Below are positions 32,516 to 45,900 of a stretch of DNA of 64,000 nt, in pieces. Within the stretch, counting starts at the first letter, position 1. Every line of letters starts with the position of its first letter. The notes below the pieces were generated by a model. That model was not told the origin of the DNA. It searched no databases and was given only the letters and a program-made list of their open reading frames with translations. The stretch lies in the NCBI RefSeq assembly GCF_032854445.1, contig NC_088296.1, positions 14,826,623 to 14,890,622 on the forward strand, read 5' to 3'. The translations under genes were made by a program, and so were the position numbers. Source of the stretch: Liolophura sinensis (lineage: Eukaryota > Mollusca > Polyplacophora > Chitonida > Chitonidae).

Positions 32516-33081
32516 ATAATGTTTGCCATGTTTCTTCCACAGGTGTTTAGGCTTATGTCAAGTGTTTTCTTTTGTCTGTTGTCGTTTACATAAACTTTCA
32601 CACCATGTATAGATCATGTCTGGGGTCAAATGTCACAATGACCATGGTGTGTAAGGATATTCGAATTAGTGGGAATTTTTTTAGATGAAAAAGCTGAAAC
32701 TTTTTTACAGCATGCATGTTGACGTGGCTCAAGCAAAGTGGATGCTGGAGGCAAAACCCATCCTATATGACGATATATTTCAAACGCAGAAATATATTTG
32801 AATCACAAAATATTGCCTCTATTATCAGAGCTTGCATATTGTGTTATTTACCAATGTCTACTGATGTCTACGCCCTATTGCACTAACACTAATAAAACTT
32901 TTATGCAAGCTTTTATACATATTGTGTCATTAACAAATAAATGTTATCATTAAACAATGTACATAGATAAATGTCATCTCTTAAAAGTTTAATTTTATAT
33001 ATCTGGGAATATTAATTCCATCCACCAAGAATTGTTTTTATCTATAAATAATATTTTTTGTCTTCAATCTAATCTTTTAAG
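32516..33081. other. Intergenic, downstream of the transferrin gene
   Basis: AT-rich; a further AATAAA near 32890. No gene seen. Confidence 0.4.
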
Positions 33082-33330
33082 AGGGGCCTCCGTGGCTCAG
33101 TTTGTTAGCGCGCTAGCGCAGCCTAATGACCAAGGAGTCTCTCACCAATGCGGCCGCTGTGAGTTCAAGTCCAGCTCATGCTGGCTTCCTCTCCGGCCGT
33201 ACGTGGGAAGATCTTCAAGCAACCTGCGACCTCTGCCCTTTCCTTCCACTATAATCCTGGCAGCCGTCGTATAAGTGAAATATTCCTGAGTTTGGCGTAA
33301 AACACCAATCAAATAAATCAAATAAATAAA
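33082..33330 (+). mobile_element. Near-full-length SINE with probable target duplication
   Basis: Complete head (CTCCGTGGCTCAGTTTGTTA) to AAATAAATAAA tail, with a small internal deletion in the central part. TCTTTTAAG flanks it at 33073-33081 and 33334-33342. Confidence 0.92.
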
Positions 33331-33750
33331 TACTCTTTTAAGCATGTTGTTTCATTTGTTAGTGTTTTGCCCACAATTGACAGCTTTGTTCACGTCAGTG
33401 CTTTTCTTCTTGTAGCAGCACAGTTACGATGATGTCTGCTGTTCTTCCTTACCGAAGCTTAATTCAAAAGACACCAGACATGACACCTGCTTCTATCTTA
33501 ACACATTCATAGTATACTTCCAATGTCTTCCGTTGAGTAGTGTCAGCTGTCGTATAAGTGCAATATTATTGCGTGCGATGTACAAAACGGAGAATAAATT
33601 AACCCAATGAATAGCGATTCCCAAAACGCACCTCAGCAACAATTGTCATACATTTTAAGAAAATGACATTCTCTTGTACTACACTTCTATTTGCTTGTCT
33701 TTCTGAGTAGCGTTAACTCAACCTATTACTGAAGGCACAGTACAATGATC

Positions 33751-34043
33751 GACGTGCCTCTTACCAATGCTATCATCGTGAGTTTTGTTCCAGCTCATAC
33801 TGGCTTCCTCTATTATTGTACGGCAGGAAGCTCTATCAGCAATCTGCGGATGTTTGTGGGTACCTTTTTAGCCTCTGTCTGGTTTTCTCCCTCAAAAATG
33901 CTGGCAACAGTCCCTCAAATATGCTGGCAACCATCCCTCAATACTGCTGGGAGCCGTCCTTCAGTAATATTGGCAGCCGCCCCTCAATAGTGCTGGCAGC
34001 TGTCTTATCAAATACTCTTAAGCATAGCGTGAAAATTAAATAA
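33751..34043 (+). mobile_element. Diverged SINE with an internal 23-bp unit repeated five times
   Basis: CTCTTACCAATGC, GTTCCAGCTCATACTGGCTT and ATCTGCGGATG blocks identify the SINE. Its CCACCATAATGCTGGCAGCC segment is expanded into five units of exactly 23 bp starting at 33889, 33912, 33935, 33958 and 33981. The 3' end and AAATAAA tail follow. Confidence 0.78.
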
Positions 34044-34283
34044 AACAATCTCAAGCAAAGAATCATTGATTAAGTAATTTGTTGCCTTATTTGTGTTGAG
34101 CTAACACGGGTCCAGACTATAAAATAAAATGTGGAATGTTCCATTACGCTAGATTATTTGTGACCCTTGCTCCCTTATTAAGTGTTCCCGCTGCAGCTTT
34201 TTAGCTTCTTCCCAGACAAGGAAGATGTCTTGTACTTATCCAGGGGCACTAATTTGCTCTATAAGCAATCATGTATTTATCTA

Positions 34284-34525
34284 TTTTTTTTTACGCCGTA
34301 CTCAAGAATATTCCACATACACGACAACGGCAGCATTATGGAGCATGGAAGGAAACGGGGTGGAAACCCACACCAACCACAGGTTGTGGGCAGACCTTCC
34401 CTCGTGCGACGGAAGAGGAAGCCTGCATGAGCAAACATGATGTCACTACGACTGCTTTGTTGAGAGGCTCCTGCGTCATTGCGCTGCACTGGCATGCTCA
34501 CTGCCTCGATGGCGGAGGTCTTTAT
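34284..34525 (-). mobile_element. SINE, near full length, reverse orientation
   Basis: TTTTTTACGCCGTACTCAAG, CAGCATTATGG, AACCCACACCAACC and GAGAGGCTCCTGCGTCATTG, ending in a head remnant near 34525. Confidence 0.77.
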
Positions 34526-34721
34526 AGGAGCCAGGTCGTCTCCACTCATATACCTTTCGATAATCACGTAAGTGGAATATGCGAGTCCAGCATGGGATCC
34601 AATCAGTACATGTGATGTCACACGATGGCAATGATTATCACTGGAGAGATGTAGCGTTAAAATGGACTTGCAGTTTATAACATATTGCTCTTGCATGTTT
34701 TCCCGTATGGGCAGCACCTTG

Positions 34722-34930
34722 TTTATTTATTTTTTTATTTATTTGATTGGTTTTTTTACGCCGTACTCAAGAACATTTCACTTATACGACGGCGGCCAGC
34801 ATTATAGTGGCCGCTTCCCACTTACGGCCGGAGAGGAATCCAGCATGACCTGGACTTGAACTCACAGCGACCGCATTGGTGACAGGCTTCTGGGACATCA
34901 CGCTGCGCTAGCAAGCTAGCCGACTGAGCA
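34722..34930 (-). mobile_element. SINE with internal deletion, reverse orientation
   Basis: Tail (TTTATTTATTTGATTGG), ACGCCGTACTCAAGAACATT, CGGCCAGCATTATAG, then a jump to ACGGCCGGAGAGGAA and the tRNA-like head with GACTGAGCACA. About 60 bases of the central part are missing. Confidence 0.87.
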
Positions 34931-35104
34931 CAGCGCATTGTAACGAAGCTTTGACAAAGCAAGTGCTTTATGCATTTTTGTATCTGGGACTGTTGATATT
35001 TCTTGACAACTAATATAGATATATCCAGACAGTATATGTACAAGATTTGGCTCAGTTTGGTTCACTCTGTCAGATATTGACTATACTTGATCTGAGCGCA
35101 TTCT
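34931..35104. other. Short spacer, nothing recognised
   Basis: Spacer between the SINE and the minisatellite. Confidence 0.4.
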
Positions 35105-35545
35105 TCTAGCATGCACATACATGTACATGTTGTAGGGTCCGGGGTGTACCTATACATGTAGTAGGGACCAGGGAGTACACATACGTGACGTAGGGACCAA
35201 GAAGTATATGAACATGTAGCAGGACCGAGGAGTACATGTACCTGTAGTAGGGACCGAGGAGTAAATAAACATGCAGTAGGGATGGGGAGAACATATACAT
35301 GTAGTAGGGGACGGGGGAGTACATACACATGTGGTGGGGATAGGGAAGTACATGTACATGTATTAGAGGCCGGGGAGTAGAAACATATGTAGTAGAAACC
35401 GGGGAGTACATAGACATGTGGTAGGGACGGAGGAGTACATGTACATATAATGGGGATCGGGATGTTCATGTAGTAGGGACAGTAGAAGGTCATGTGGTAG
35501 GGACATGTAATGCTGATCGAGGAGTACATGCACTGTATTAGGTCT
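35105..35545. repeat. Minisatellite of about 28-30 bp
   Basis: About 15 imperfect units built on ACATGTAGTAGGGACCGGGG and an AGTAC end. The minus-strand frames across it (Thr/Cys/Pro/Tyr-rich, 35062-35581) are products of the repeat. Confidence 0.88.
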
Positions 35546-37295
35546 TCGTCCTATAGGTTCATTGGATATTTCATTCAACATGATGGTGACTCAGGGACAG
35601 ACATTGCATTGAAATAAAGGGAGGCTGTTTGGTCTCTGCAAACAGAGGCCACGTGTAATTGTTTTGTCATCGACAGTTGTCTCCCTTGACCTGAATAACA
35701 GCCGTTTGATAGAAAGTAGGTCGGATTTTATAGACAGCTTTATGTTTCTAGTACCTCTTGTATGTAAAAATAACTACCTGCCACCTGGTTTCTAATGCAT
35801 TGTTTCAGACCATTTCTACCTGCCCTGCATAATAAGATCTTATATAGGAAAGCGTAATAAATAAACGCGTTTTAACTCGGAGTAAAGAACCTAAGGAAAG
35901 TACAAGCGCCGAAAAGGTTTGCTTTAAGTCGTGTGTTGAAAAGCGTATGTTATCTATTTCCACTTAGAACCATCGTTTTCCTTTAGAATAATCTGATTTA
36001 TTTTTTGGTTTCATTTCTTTTTACTGAGGAAAATTTCACTCATTCATAAGTGGTCACGATTACGTGTGGATTGACCTTGTACGTTTAAACTAAATAGCCG
36101 ATGTTCGTAACCATCATCATTTTAGACCGAAGCGGAGTCAGCGAGGTTTTCGTGGTTTAGAACTCGAGGCTTCAGTGACCAATTAGACCTGATGTAGCAG
36201 CGATGTCTAGCCTTGTGTTAGGATGAGTCAAAACTCGGGATATTTCTAATCTCTTTATCATCGTGCACGGTGTTCACATTATTGTCAATAATCTCATCAA
36301 TGTCTAGTATGCTGAATTTGTACCCCTAATGTGCTAATAATTAGCCGTATTCAGCCTATGAAAGTTCATAAGTGTTGGCAATTAGCTACTCTTAATATGC
36401 CCAAGGTACAATGGCTCATTTCATTAGGAACCTTTGCTCTTGTAATGATCATTGAATCTTAACCAATTAGATTCCAACTACTGAAGTTTTCGTCAGGCAG
36501 GTTCTCCCTATATAATGAAAGACTTACAGCATAGAGAGTAATCTACATTAATTATGGTTTCACGTGTATTCTAACTGTTCATGTAAATGTGTAAATAGTA
36601 ACGAATGACACGCCCCTGCACGTGGCTGCTTTAGAAGGATTAAAAACGATGTGTTGTCTTTGCTGTGTTGTCTTCACATTACCATACAATGACTTACAGA
36701 CATTGTCCTGGCCTACATTTTTACATTTCTGTTAACTCTCTTTGATTGTTCTCTAAATGATCAAATAAATGTACGTTTTATGACTACCGATATATTGGTA
36801 TCACTACCAAAATAATTGTTGTGCCTTTTCATATTTCTTTACAGCCTTTGCGGCTTCTTTGAGCTAATCTGAATCGCTGGTGCCTCATAACAGTCAGATT
36901 ACTCATTCTCTACAGAAATAAAATATATACCTATCAAGTTCATGTATTTACAGAAAACAAAATTCAGACAGTTTTTTGGTTTGTTTTTGTTTAGTGAACC
37001 GCCTCCTGGGTCCAGCCTCCAAATCTGGTTTTAAGACTTAATACAAGATTTATGCTGAAGCCAAGTGATCAATTTTGTTCTTGGCCTAAAAAGGCTGTGC
37101 TAGATATGAAATAAAACTGTTCTTGCTGTACTGTCACTTTGGAGAACTACATCGGCTGCTCAATTTGACTAAGAATTGAAATGTAAAATATGACTTAATA
37201 CCGGTATTAGCCAAAACAATTTCGAAGAACTGGACCCTGCCTGATCATCTTTAATGTTTCGAGAGATGGTTGTGATGTAACATGAATGTAGAGAG
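35546..37295. other. Intergenic, no gene seen
   Basis: AT-rich, with no domain-bearing frame and no repeat I can assign. Confidence 0.4.
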
Positions 37296-37601
37296 CGGCG
37301 CATGCGTTGCAAGTGGTAGAGCGCCTTTTCACTGGAACGCCATGCAGAACACACTTTGACTTTTGTCGGTTCGATTAATTCATTGATAGATTTGTGATAG
37401 ACATTTGCATGTTACATGCACTCGATTTGTTTTTAGAGTATTGTCTCTCTTTTAGCAAACCAGACATGACGGCGAGCGCAACATGCTGGCATCGGGTTCG
37501 AACACTTTGATTTTTGTCGGTTCGATTAAGTCATTGATAGATGTGTGATAGACATTTGCCTGTTACATGCACTGGCTTTGTTTTTAAAGTATTGTCTCTC
37601 T
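37296..37601 (+). repeat. tRNA-like head followed by a 151-bp-spaced direct repeat
   Basis: CAAGTGGTAGAGCGCC near 37310 resembles a tRNA A-box, and GGTTCGATT at about 37368 a B-box. A stretch of about 100 bases at 37350-37450 is repeated at 37501-37601 with about 90 percent identity by eye, at a step of 151. Probably a tRNA-derived element with a partial internal duplication. Confidence 0.65.
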
Positions 37602-38835
37602 AGTACTATACTCAGTGAATTCGGTGCAAATAAAAAAGACAGCGTGGATTGGACAAACGAATCCATCGTTCATGGAGTTTCACGTGGGATGTAAACATGC
37701 TGAACCCTTTTTAGGCCTGGGGTCACTGGTCTTAGAAGGAGCTATCCCTGATTTCCATTCCACGATTTCACACCCAGCCGAATTCCCATTGCGAAGGGTA
37801 TGTTACATGCATGGAAACACAGATATGTTATTTATTCATTTAGGCAACCAGTCAGCAAGTCCATTTGTTATTAAGGTAAGAAAGCAAATCATTCAACCAA
37901 TTCGCCCGTCCGTCAATCATTTAGTCACAGAATCAATCAATAAAACAGGCAAAGGACGAGTTTGTATTTGAAAAGTCAGTGAACAACAGATATTTCAGTC
38001 ATGCTGTCAGATTTCTTCTTAGTAAGTCGACCAAATGTACTCATGGATATTGACCTGCTCGACCGGTAACCTTATCAAAAGTCAAGTAAATATTTCTTTG
38101 TCTGGTCTCGACCAGTTTTTGGTTTTGAAATTTGGACAAACATGTATAAGAAGGTGCGTGGTATTTTCTGGACAGTTTTGGCGCCTGTCCGCACAATTGC
38201 TGTGCAAAGCCATGTTAATTAGTTGTGATGAGAAGCAATAAAGTATCTGAGTTTGACAAGGGCAGGTGATGCTTTGTCGCGCTTGCCAGACTAAACGCTG
38301 GCCGTGTCTATGGCAACGACGGTCTAAGTCATTCGATAAGTGGTCTACCATTTGATTCTATTGTTGTTACATATTGCCAGGCAATAGCTACGTAAAACTT
38401 CTGGTCAGCTGTCAAATGTGTTTTTGTGCCAATTAGTTTTCGGGTGATATTTATATTGTTGAAAAAATTAGCCATCGAGCAGATCAATTTTGTGCACGAC
38501 CACCATTTAACAGGCGAAAGGACTTAGACGAAGACTGTATCAATCTAAAATCTCTCAAATAAATTCTGCCGAAAAATAATGAAGGAAAACGATTCCATAA
38601 GGAAACACACTTATGCGCAACAGAGTTTCGCCAAGGAGTTTAGTTTATCCAGCGGATCTTTCCACTTTATCTTTCTATTTCTCTTCAGACAAGCACACCC
38701 GAAATACGGGAGGAGTTCCGACCTTGGACAAAGAGTATTGTTGATTTCCCTGTACTCACTTTTCGTAAGAGCCATGGTGAAGATAGGCGGTCAACGAACG
38801 CCTTCGATGAGATAACTTATTTTATTGGAACCGTT
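37602..38835. other. Intergenic, no supported gene
   Basis: A + strand frame of 118 residues (37615-37971) contains a GTAAGA donor-like site at 37876, but no domain and no acceptor pattern I trust. The other frames look like chance. Confidence 0.35.
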
Positions 38836-39100
38836 TAGGTGGATTGATGGTGAGGGCGCCCGCTTTGAAGTCAAGAGACCTGTGGTCGAACTAGTGTCGA
38901 GTCATGCCGAAGTCTTTAAGAATGGCATTTGTTGCTGCCTCACTGAGCGATTAGAAAAAGGAAACAGGACAGTTTGCCCTGGTGTCAGTATAATGTGACT
39001 GGTTAAAGTATTATTTCTGGTCCTATGAATAATACAGTGACGGCAGTATGTGAACTCGCCCTGCCTCAAGAAGACACAGTATATGTACACATACACTTGT
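38836..39100 (+). mobile_element. Second tRNA-derived SINE family, copy 1
   Basis: tRNA-like head (GGATTGATGGTGAGGGCGCC, B-box GTGGTCGAACT), then a body with AAAAAGGAAACAGGAC and GGTGTCAGTATAATGTGACT, and a GCCTCAAGAAGACACAGTAT block. The body matches 59319-59452 in reverse orientation. This type is common in mollusc genomes (from memory). Confidence 0.68.
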
Positions 39101-39473
39101 AGAATGCAACAAAAGTGTCTACGCTGTTTTAAAAGGCTCATTTTACTTCTGTTTTGCTTTTCCACATGACTGTACACATGAAAAGTTCACCGTGAGACCA
39201 GACCATCGAGTATGGTGTGGCATATAGAATGTATTAGATCTAAGAATAATCTTGCAGACCCGTTCGATACACACGACACAACTCTTTGATGCTTTATAAA
39301 GTCGTATGGTATGCAAGTATGTTTTTGATTTCGTGAAAACCTGAGGCATGCTGATGTCGTCGATGATTGATCTTGTGTTTGTAAGTACCTTGTTTTAGGC
39401 GTTTACTGTCAAGCATTTCATTTCCTTTTATCAAACCTGCTATTTTCACATTCCATGGGGTTAAATTTGATGG
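39101..39473. other. Intergenic, nothing recognised
   Basis: Spacer between two SINEs. Confidence 0.4.
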
Positions 39474-39678
39474 GGCAGGCAGCATTATGGTCGGTGGAAA
39501 CCGGGCAGAGCCCAGGGGAAACCCACGACCATCCGGTGGTTGCTGGCAGACCTTACCACGTACGGCCGGAGAGGAAGCCAGCATGAGCTGGACTTCAACT
39601 CACAGCGACCGCATTGGTGAGAGACTCCTGGGTCATTACGCTGCGCTAGCCCGATAACCAGCTGAGCCACGGAGGCGC
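39474..39678 (-). mobile_element. SINE, reverse orientation, 3' tail lost
   Basis: Starts at GGCAGGCAGCATTATGG, then GGGCAGAGCCCAGGGGAAAC, ACGGCCGGAGAGGAAGCC and the full tRNA-like head ending GAGCCACGGAGGCGCC. One of the best-preserved heads in the window. Confidence 0.92.
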
Positions 39679-40867
39679 CTGAGTGGAATATTAAAAATTT
39701 ACATCAATGTTGTTACATCAATGACACAGGCAAATTATGGGATAAAAACATAAAATTACTTTTTTTGATTTATGCCGTTTTTTGATGGACAAACTTGTCT
39801 TTCACCAACGTGGCATAGTGTGCAAGTACGTACAGTATGTAAACAGTGAGTGTGGGGAAATCTTCAGCTTCCTTGTCTAAGGAAGTTATACGGGAGAAAA
39901 CAGGAGCAAAAGAAAAACCATGACTACTGCTAAGTATTTTTTTTTTCATTTCAGTTGTGTCACCAGCAGTGCATCATCGTGTCGCTATACCCTAGAGATT
40001 TGTGTCTCGTCAGGTATATGAAAAATTCCGGAGATAATATGAGGTGTCAAACAGAGCGTGTAATACATATTTCTCTCGCCATCGCCTCTGATGAAAGTCA
40101 GACCTGTTCCGGTTGATTTGTCACCGCAAAGCGTTATTGGCAGGACGTGATACATCAGCCGTGCATAACCTGGACACACATCGATATGATTACATGGATG
40201 ACTTTGATTGATTAGCATTTTGACATACAGATTAGGAACGATGGCCCTTCGCATCAGCGCAGTCACTCCGAATATGTTAAGGTTAAACGAGAACAAAAAG
40301 ATCAACGACACTCAAGGCTGCAGAGTTACAACAAGGCACACCTGCGTGCGAAGCCTTAAGAGCTACGCTGTATGGTATTTACCACTCGGTTTCACAAACA
40401 TTTTGCACAAAGTGATATGCCACAGGGTGACATCATTGGGAACTATGTGCATCAATTTCATTACGCTGCTCTATTGGCTTTTCTCGACCAGATAGACCAC
40501 GTGACTCGCAAATTATAATTTACAGTCTATGCTCCAGTATTGCAGATCTCGTGTGATAATGCGTGAAAAGCCAATAGCTCACGTGTACTCAGTATGAGGT
40601 CAGTATCAAGCAGGGGTATGAGTATTTGTACGAATATGTCATGGTTTTACAACACTGGCGTTCATGGAATTCACCATTCAAATACCAAAACACAAACAAT
40701 GTTAACTTGTTCGCAAATGATGTGTTCTGGGAAAAATGACAACTACATGTAATGAGATACATATAACGAAAAACTAGCTGAGAGCAAAAATCACTACCAA
40801 AATATTCCTAGGAACAATCCGTAATATTAAATCCCTCCCCATAGCATATCAAAGCAAGCAGCGAACT
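39679..40867. other. Intergenic, no supported gene
   Basis: A 108-residue minus-strand frame (39985-40311) is unassigned. A 12-bp inverted repeat (TATTGGCTTTTC with its complement, about 40471-40482 and 40564-40575) is present. Confidence 0.35.
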
Positions 40868-40975
40868 CAAAACCACGCCTGGTTTCCTCCAACTATAGTG
40901 CTGGCCGCCGTCATATAAGTGAAATATTCTTGAGTACGGCGTAAAACACCAATCAAAGAAACAAACAAGCGAACT
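40868..40975 (+). mobile_element. SINE 3' part
   Basis: GCCTGGTTTCCTCC, CTATAGTGCTGGCCGCCGTC, AAATATTCTTGAGTACGGCG and CACCAATCAAAGAAAC. Confidence 0.78.
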
Positions 40976-42479
40976 CAAAGCACGTTGGCCTAGAAAATTT
41001 AACACGATTTCCCATATCTCTCACATGTGCAGTTGTGTGCTTGTCTTACTTTTGTCATCTCCAATGGATCTGTCCTTACATTACCGGTTGATCTGTGTAT
41101 TACGCAACTTCCCTCGTGAACAATTGTCATCCAAGGAGATTGGCCGGATACATTGGTTTTGCATAAGTCTTGCGGAGTTTCCATCAGAAACCCTATCAAG
41201 AGCCCCAGAAAGCAATAATGTTCAAAAGACCTAAATGTACAAAACGATCAAAAGATCACAAAACGACGTTTACCGCCGAATAACACGCACAAGATTGTCA
41301 CAATCCAAAGTCTTAATCCTCCATATTTTATACGTGCAGACACCTTCTCAGTTATTTGAACTACAAAACGTGTTTTCCCCACAATCTTTGCCTTAATGAC
41401 TACCAGCAAACTACATGTATCGTCCTTGGATTTGTTACCGCAGTGCTTTGCTTTCGGTACCGTATCTATGAGGCATAGTGACTGCTCTGCGGGGCTTGTT
41501 ATGTTTTATATATGTAATGTTTACATTGAAACGTGTAAGAGATTTCTGATTTTTCATCAGGGTCAAATTGTTACATTTACGGTTATGAATTATACTATGG
41601 GGGAGGGGGGCAGAAATTCACAATTAATCTGCAGTGAGTGATGGACAGGACACTGGTTCGCATACGTTTGTTTATTCACTTATTTGAAAGGTGTTTAATG
41701 TCGTACCTCGTTTTTTTTCTCTTATCCAATCAGATTCAAAACTGAAGAATTCGGAGTGCGCGGTATCAACCAATGTCCTTCAGCTGATATCTGGAAGACC
41801 GTCTGATTTAAAGCTGTAAGTCGAAGCAGCGAGAGCTGGATTTGAAAAAGTACCTGATAATAACAGCAAACCTGTCCCTCTCTCACCGTGGTGACCAGCG
41901 AGGGTACACTTAGAGCCTATAGTCTAAATTTGTGTTAAATGGACCGATGAAGTATTCTATCCACAGAAAAGACAAGGTATGGTAAGGCGGGGAATCTGCC
42001 CCAGTGCAAGAAACTGTACACCTCAAGAAGCGAAAACTGTCTATAGCTGTGATTGACAGCTGTTAAGACACTCGTAAGGCTGGTTCTTTTTCAATTGTGT
42101 TCTTCTTTTCCTGTTATATGGACAGAGTGCATTGAAGCAATGTATCGGTCATCACAGGCACACTGGAATATCTTTTTCATAAGACACTGCAAAGTGAGGA
42201 AAATAACTGCACCACAAATGTAAGTTGAAAAATTCTTGAGCACGCAGTTATGCACCAACCAATTAAATAAATATGTATCAAATATTCAGCCTTATACTGT
42301 TAATGATAGCTAGACGACCACGTGCTTTCCAGGATTTCCGTACTATTTCGCTATAGTTGCCAAACATTATGTAATATCGTGGCTTAACAATTATTCGCTG
42401 TAATTCATGATAACATTTATTTAATAGAAGACAGCCTATATTTTTACTCACACAAAAAGTATGTTGCAAAGGAAAAGAA
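40976..42479. other. Intergenic with a SINE tail fragment
   Basis: A SINE-like end lies at about 42221-42271 (AAAAATTCTTGAGCACG to AATTAAATAAATA). No gene is recognised. Confidence 0.4.
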
Positions 42480-42965
42480 AAAACACCAAGATTCGAACTT
42501 TTACTCGAAACACATTCTGTTCTCCAAAATGACTTCGTCAGTCCACTGTACTGTGAAGGATGATTGAAGGACTACAGCAGAAATACGAATTTTAAACATG
42601 CAAAAGTATGACAAAACTGATCATGTTATAAAGTTTTCTTTTTACATATGAAGACAAACGTTAATTAAAACGAAATTTTGACAGCACCTAGGGATACACT
42701 TATGAAGCCTTCAGTAAAGACAATGTTCTGGTTAGCGATGATCTTCATACTGTAAATTAAAGACACAGTGGCTCGTCTGAACGAAAAATTGACGTTTTTG
42801 ATGGAGATTGCATTTCTGGAGAGATATTACTAAGCAACCTTCTATTTTATGGCCGTATAACTTTTGGGGGGTAATTCAACCAAGTTTTATACTTTCGATT
42901 TGGACATTTACAGAATTGTGCTGAGATTTTGAAATTTGCACTTTCTTATCGTACCTCTGTGTTGC
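42480..42965 (-). repeat. Dispersed repeat, copy 2 (inverted relative to 21830-22290)
   Basis: Matches the reverse complement of the intron 1 repeat along nearly its full length. Blocks include CACTGTACTGTGAAGGATGA, GACTTCGTCAGTCC, GAAGACAAACGTTAATTAAA and CCAAGTTTTATACTTTCGAT. Confidence 0.75.
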
Positions 42966-45900
42966 CGATCCTCCGCCTAACCATTCAAGGTTCTTTCTAA
43001 TAGCAGATTTTTCCGTCGTCACTCTTCAAACAAATGACAGGAAAGTGTTTTTAAATGGAAGACGTGAATGTAAGATGATATGTCAGATGTAGCCGTAAAA
43101 ATGAACACATTGTGATTGTGAGTTGGAGCTTACATGATAGATTCTGAAGTGGCCGTCAGGAGAGAAAGAAGGCATTCAAACATTTAAACAAAATATGTCT
43201 ATTGATTTTTTGTTACTGATAGAAGATAAAATATAATGGAAATAATGCTTATTCTTAGTCGCTTCTTGATAATAATGTTTCTGATAAAAAGTATTGTCCA
43301 CTTATGACGTGTTCACAGTTTCTATGGTGACAGAATGCCACGCGCAGTTCCTGAATCCCACACGATTTGCCTGGGAAAGATTCGAGCATTACGTGATGAT
43401 TTTTGAATATGTCGCAGCTTCTTTTTTGAGATGTGCTACTTTTTTGAGATGTACTCCTAGAGGAGGTGTTACATATATATACATATGTACAGACGTTTTT
43501 TGTGCCTGATAACCTGGAATGTCAATTATGCTAAAACTAGTTACTTCCCTTTGAATTACATTTTAGTGTGAATTCTATATGTATTAACACACAAAAACAT
43601 AACTTTGCCCAGAGGTTATGTAAGAAGCAGCTGCACGTGGCAAACCTAGAGCCCTACATCAGGATCAAAGCTACATGAGGCATGGACAACCATTCCACAT
43701 TACCATACAGGCCACACATATATTGATCCTTCATCGTGTTTATTGATTACTGACGTGTTCCAGGCAATGCCTTTCAGTGGTATTGCACTAGCTTAGTGAA
43801 TACAAATTCCGTGTCGCAATTTCTGCTAACAAAGACTCTGTGACCACGCTCATAGGGCCGTCTCTAAACGCATTTTCCCTATGTTTGTGTATAAAATTGA
43901 AGGGCGGCACTGTCGGTGGTACACGAGACCTAATTCGCCTCCTGGGACTGGAGAGCAAACCATGGGATGAAAACCTGAGCAAATGCATACAGATGTACAT
44001 AAATGTTTCGTATGCATTGTGGGCGACGCTGCTTTTGTCTTTGATCATCGGGCATTGGAATAAATAAATATATAAATAAAGCCTTTTTTCTTGAGTTTAG
44101 TTCAGCACAAAAGCAAACGAACATAATACCTTTTCCCTCAATTATATGGTAAATAGTTCTAATTGGAGCTTGTAATGTATGTAATAAAGGGGTCAGGTCT
44201 GGTGCATGTTTACGCATCACTTGAAGTCCAAGGATGCAAACATTTATCAATCTATAGTAGAAAGTTTCACAATGAACACTTATTTGATGCATTGCGGTTG
44301 AATGTTGTGATGGGGTATGTTTTTTTCTTCCATAAGACTTCAGTCCAGTTTACAAGAAACATGAAAAGTAAACATTCGATGTGTTAAATAAAACCCTCGG
44401 CCAAAACAGCGACAGCTGGATTCGAACTCGCAATCCCCGGAATTAAACCAGTAGGAATATATTCATTTGTCTCTGAATGTCGTGCGTGTTGAACAATCTG
44501 TTATAATCCTAGATTCTGTTTTGTTCCTCTTAATAATTTGACGGTGCATGTTAAATGCCATTGCAGTGTGATGTGTTTTATTGTACATATATTTTAATGA
44601 TAATTATCAATGATAATTAAAATAGAGATTATCAGAAGGGAAATTCCAGGGTGACTGTAAATTGTTACCGGGTGGTGGAATCACGGTAATACCCTTAAGC
44701 TAAATGTTAAATCTGTCCTTGACTTGGTCAAGTGTTGGGCATATGCTGACGCCATGCTACATACTTCTTTACCGTGCGTATACCGTACTAACCATTCGTA
44801 TTCTCTCACAGTGATATGGACGCTGACTTTATGAAGTTACATGCCATCGTCAGATAACGGACATGTGCTTTCCAGTGACTTGTACTGGATTAATTATGGT
44901 AGCTCAGGTGTTTCAAGTGTTTAGCTATATCGGGTGTTCAATGTGGATAAGCAATCTGTGCTGATTTAATGACAGAATTTTGTTGTGGTCTGTATACATT
45001 TCCAGATTGTGTCCGGAGAGACATGCACGTTCGTCTTTCTTGTCCAGATCTGTCACCATCGTGTCAGATAAAATGTGTTACCAATCTCTACAGAGTACAT
45101 AACCTTGCTCATTTTAATATATATTCTCTAATGTAGACATTATTCATCATAATACACCTCGAGGACGTCAACCTGTCAAGGCACCTTCTTTACCCTGTTA
45201 ACAAAAGGCGGCAACGTAGCAGATTCGAACCTGGAGTTCTGTGAGCATATAGAGATAGTGCTTACAAGCAACCTCTAACGTCTCGCCCTTAAGCACGGGC
45301 AAAAACGTTGCGCAAGTGTAATGTGATGCCCTTCTAGAAAAAACATATTTGATATGTTTACATTTGATACATTACTTCTAGGTCTGCAAACTCTCGGTAC
45401 TTGACGATGGGTGTAGCCCTGTGTCAGAGTGCTTTATGTAATGTATAACACAGCAAGATAATCTAATTCCATTAGAAAGTTGATAGTCCTAGCAAATGCA
45501 TGGAAAGATTTCTCAATTAACTGTATAGACTTCGAACAGTAATATGGTGTACTTTTGGGTTTTGAGAATCACTACCGCATACCCTTGCATTTTAAGCAGA
45601 GACATAGCATCTGCTTCGATTAAGAGCAGGGCTATATAGGATCATCACTCAGTCGCACCAGAATAGTTCCTTCAGTTGAAACCTTTTTCTTTACGTGCCT
45701 TATATCGGTGTGCTGCATATTGTATTGTAACCTCCTTGCTGTTATCGCTACTTTGGCGTAGTAGACTTACAATCCTTTATAGTCATGTATTCAGTGTGAT
45801 CTTTTTTTTTCCAATTACGTGATTATTTTAAGTGCTGCTCTACGAAGACGGGAATTTACTACGTCATTTTTATTCTTATTTCGTTTCCATCTACGGGCAG

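Noticed and set aside
35062-35581. Minus-strand Tyr/Thr/Cys/Pro-rich repeat proteins
   Set aside because: Four overlapping frames over a 28-30 bp minisatellite; explained by the repeat.
37615-37971. 118-residue + strand frame with an internal donor-like GTAAGA
   Set aside because: No acceptor, domain or conserved motif to support an exon.
39985-40311. 108-residue minus-strand frame
   Set aside because: No recognisable domain, no splice partners, and ordinary composition for chance in this DNA.
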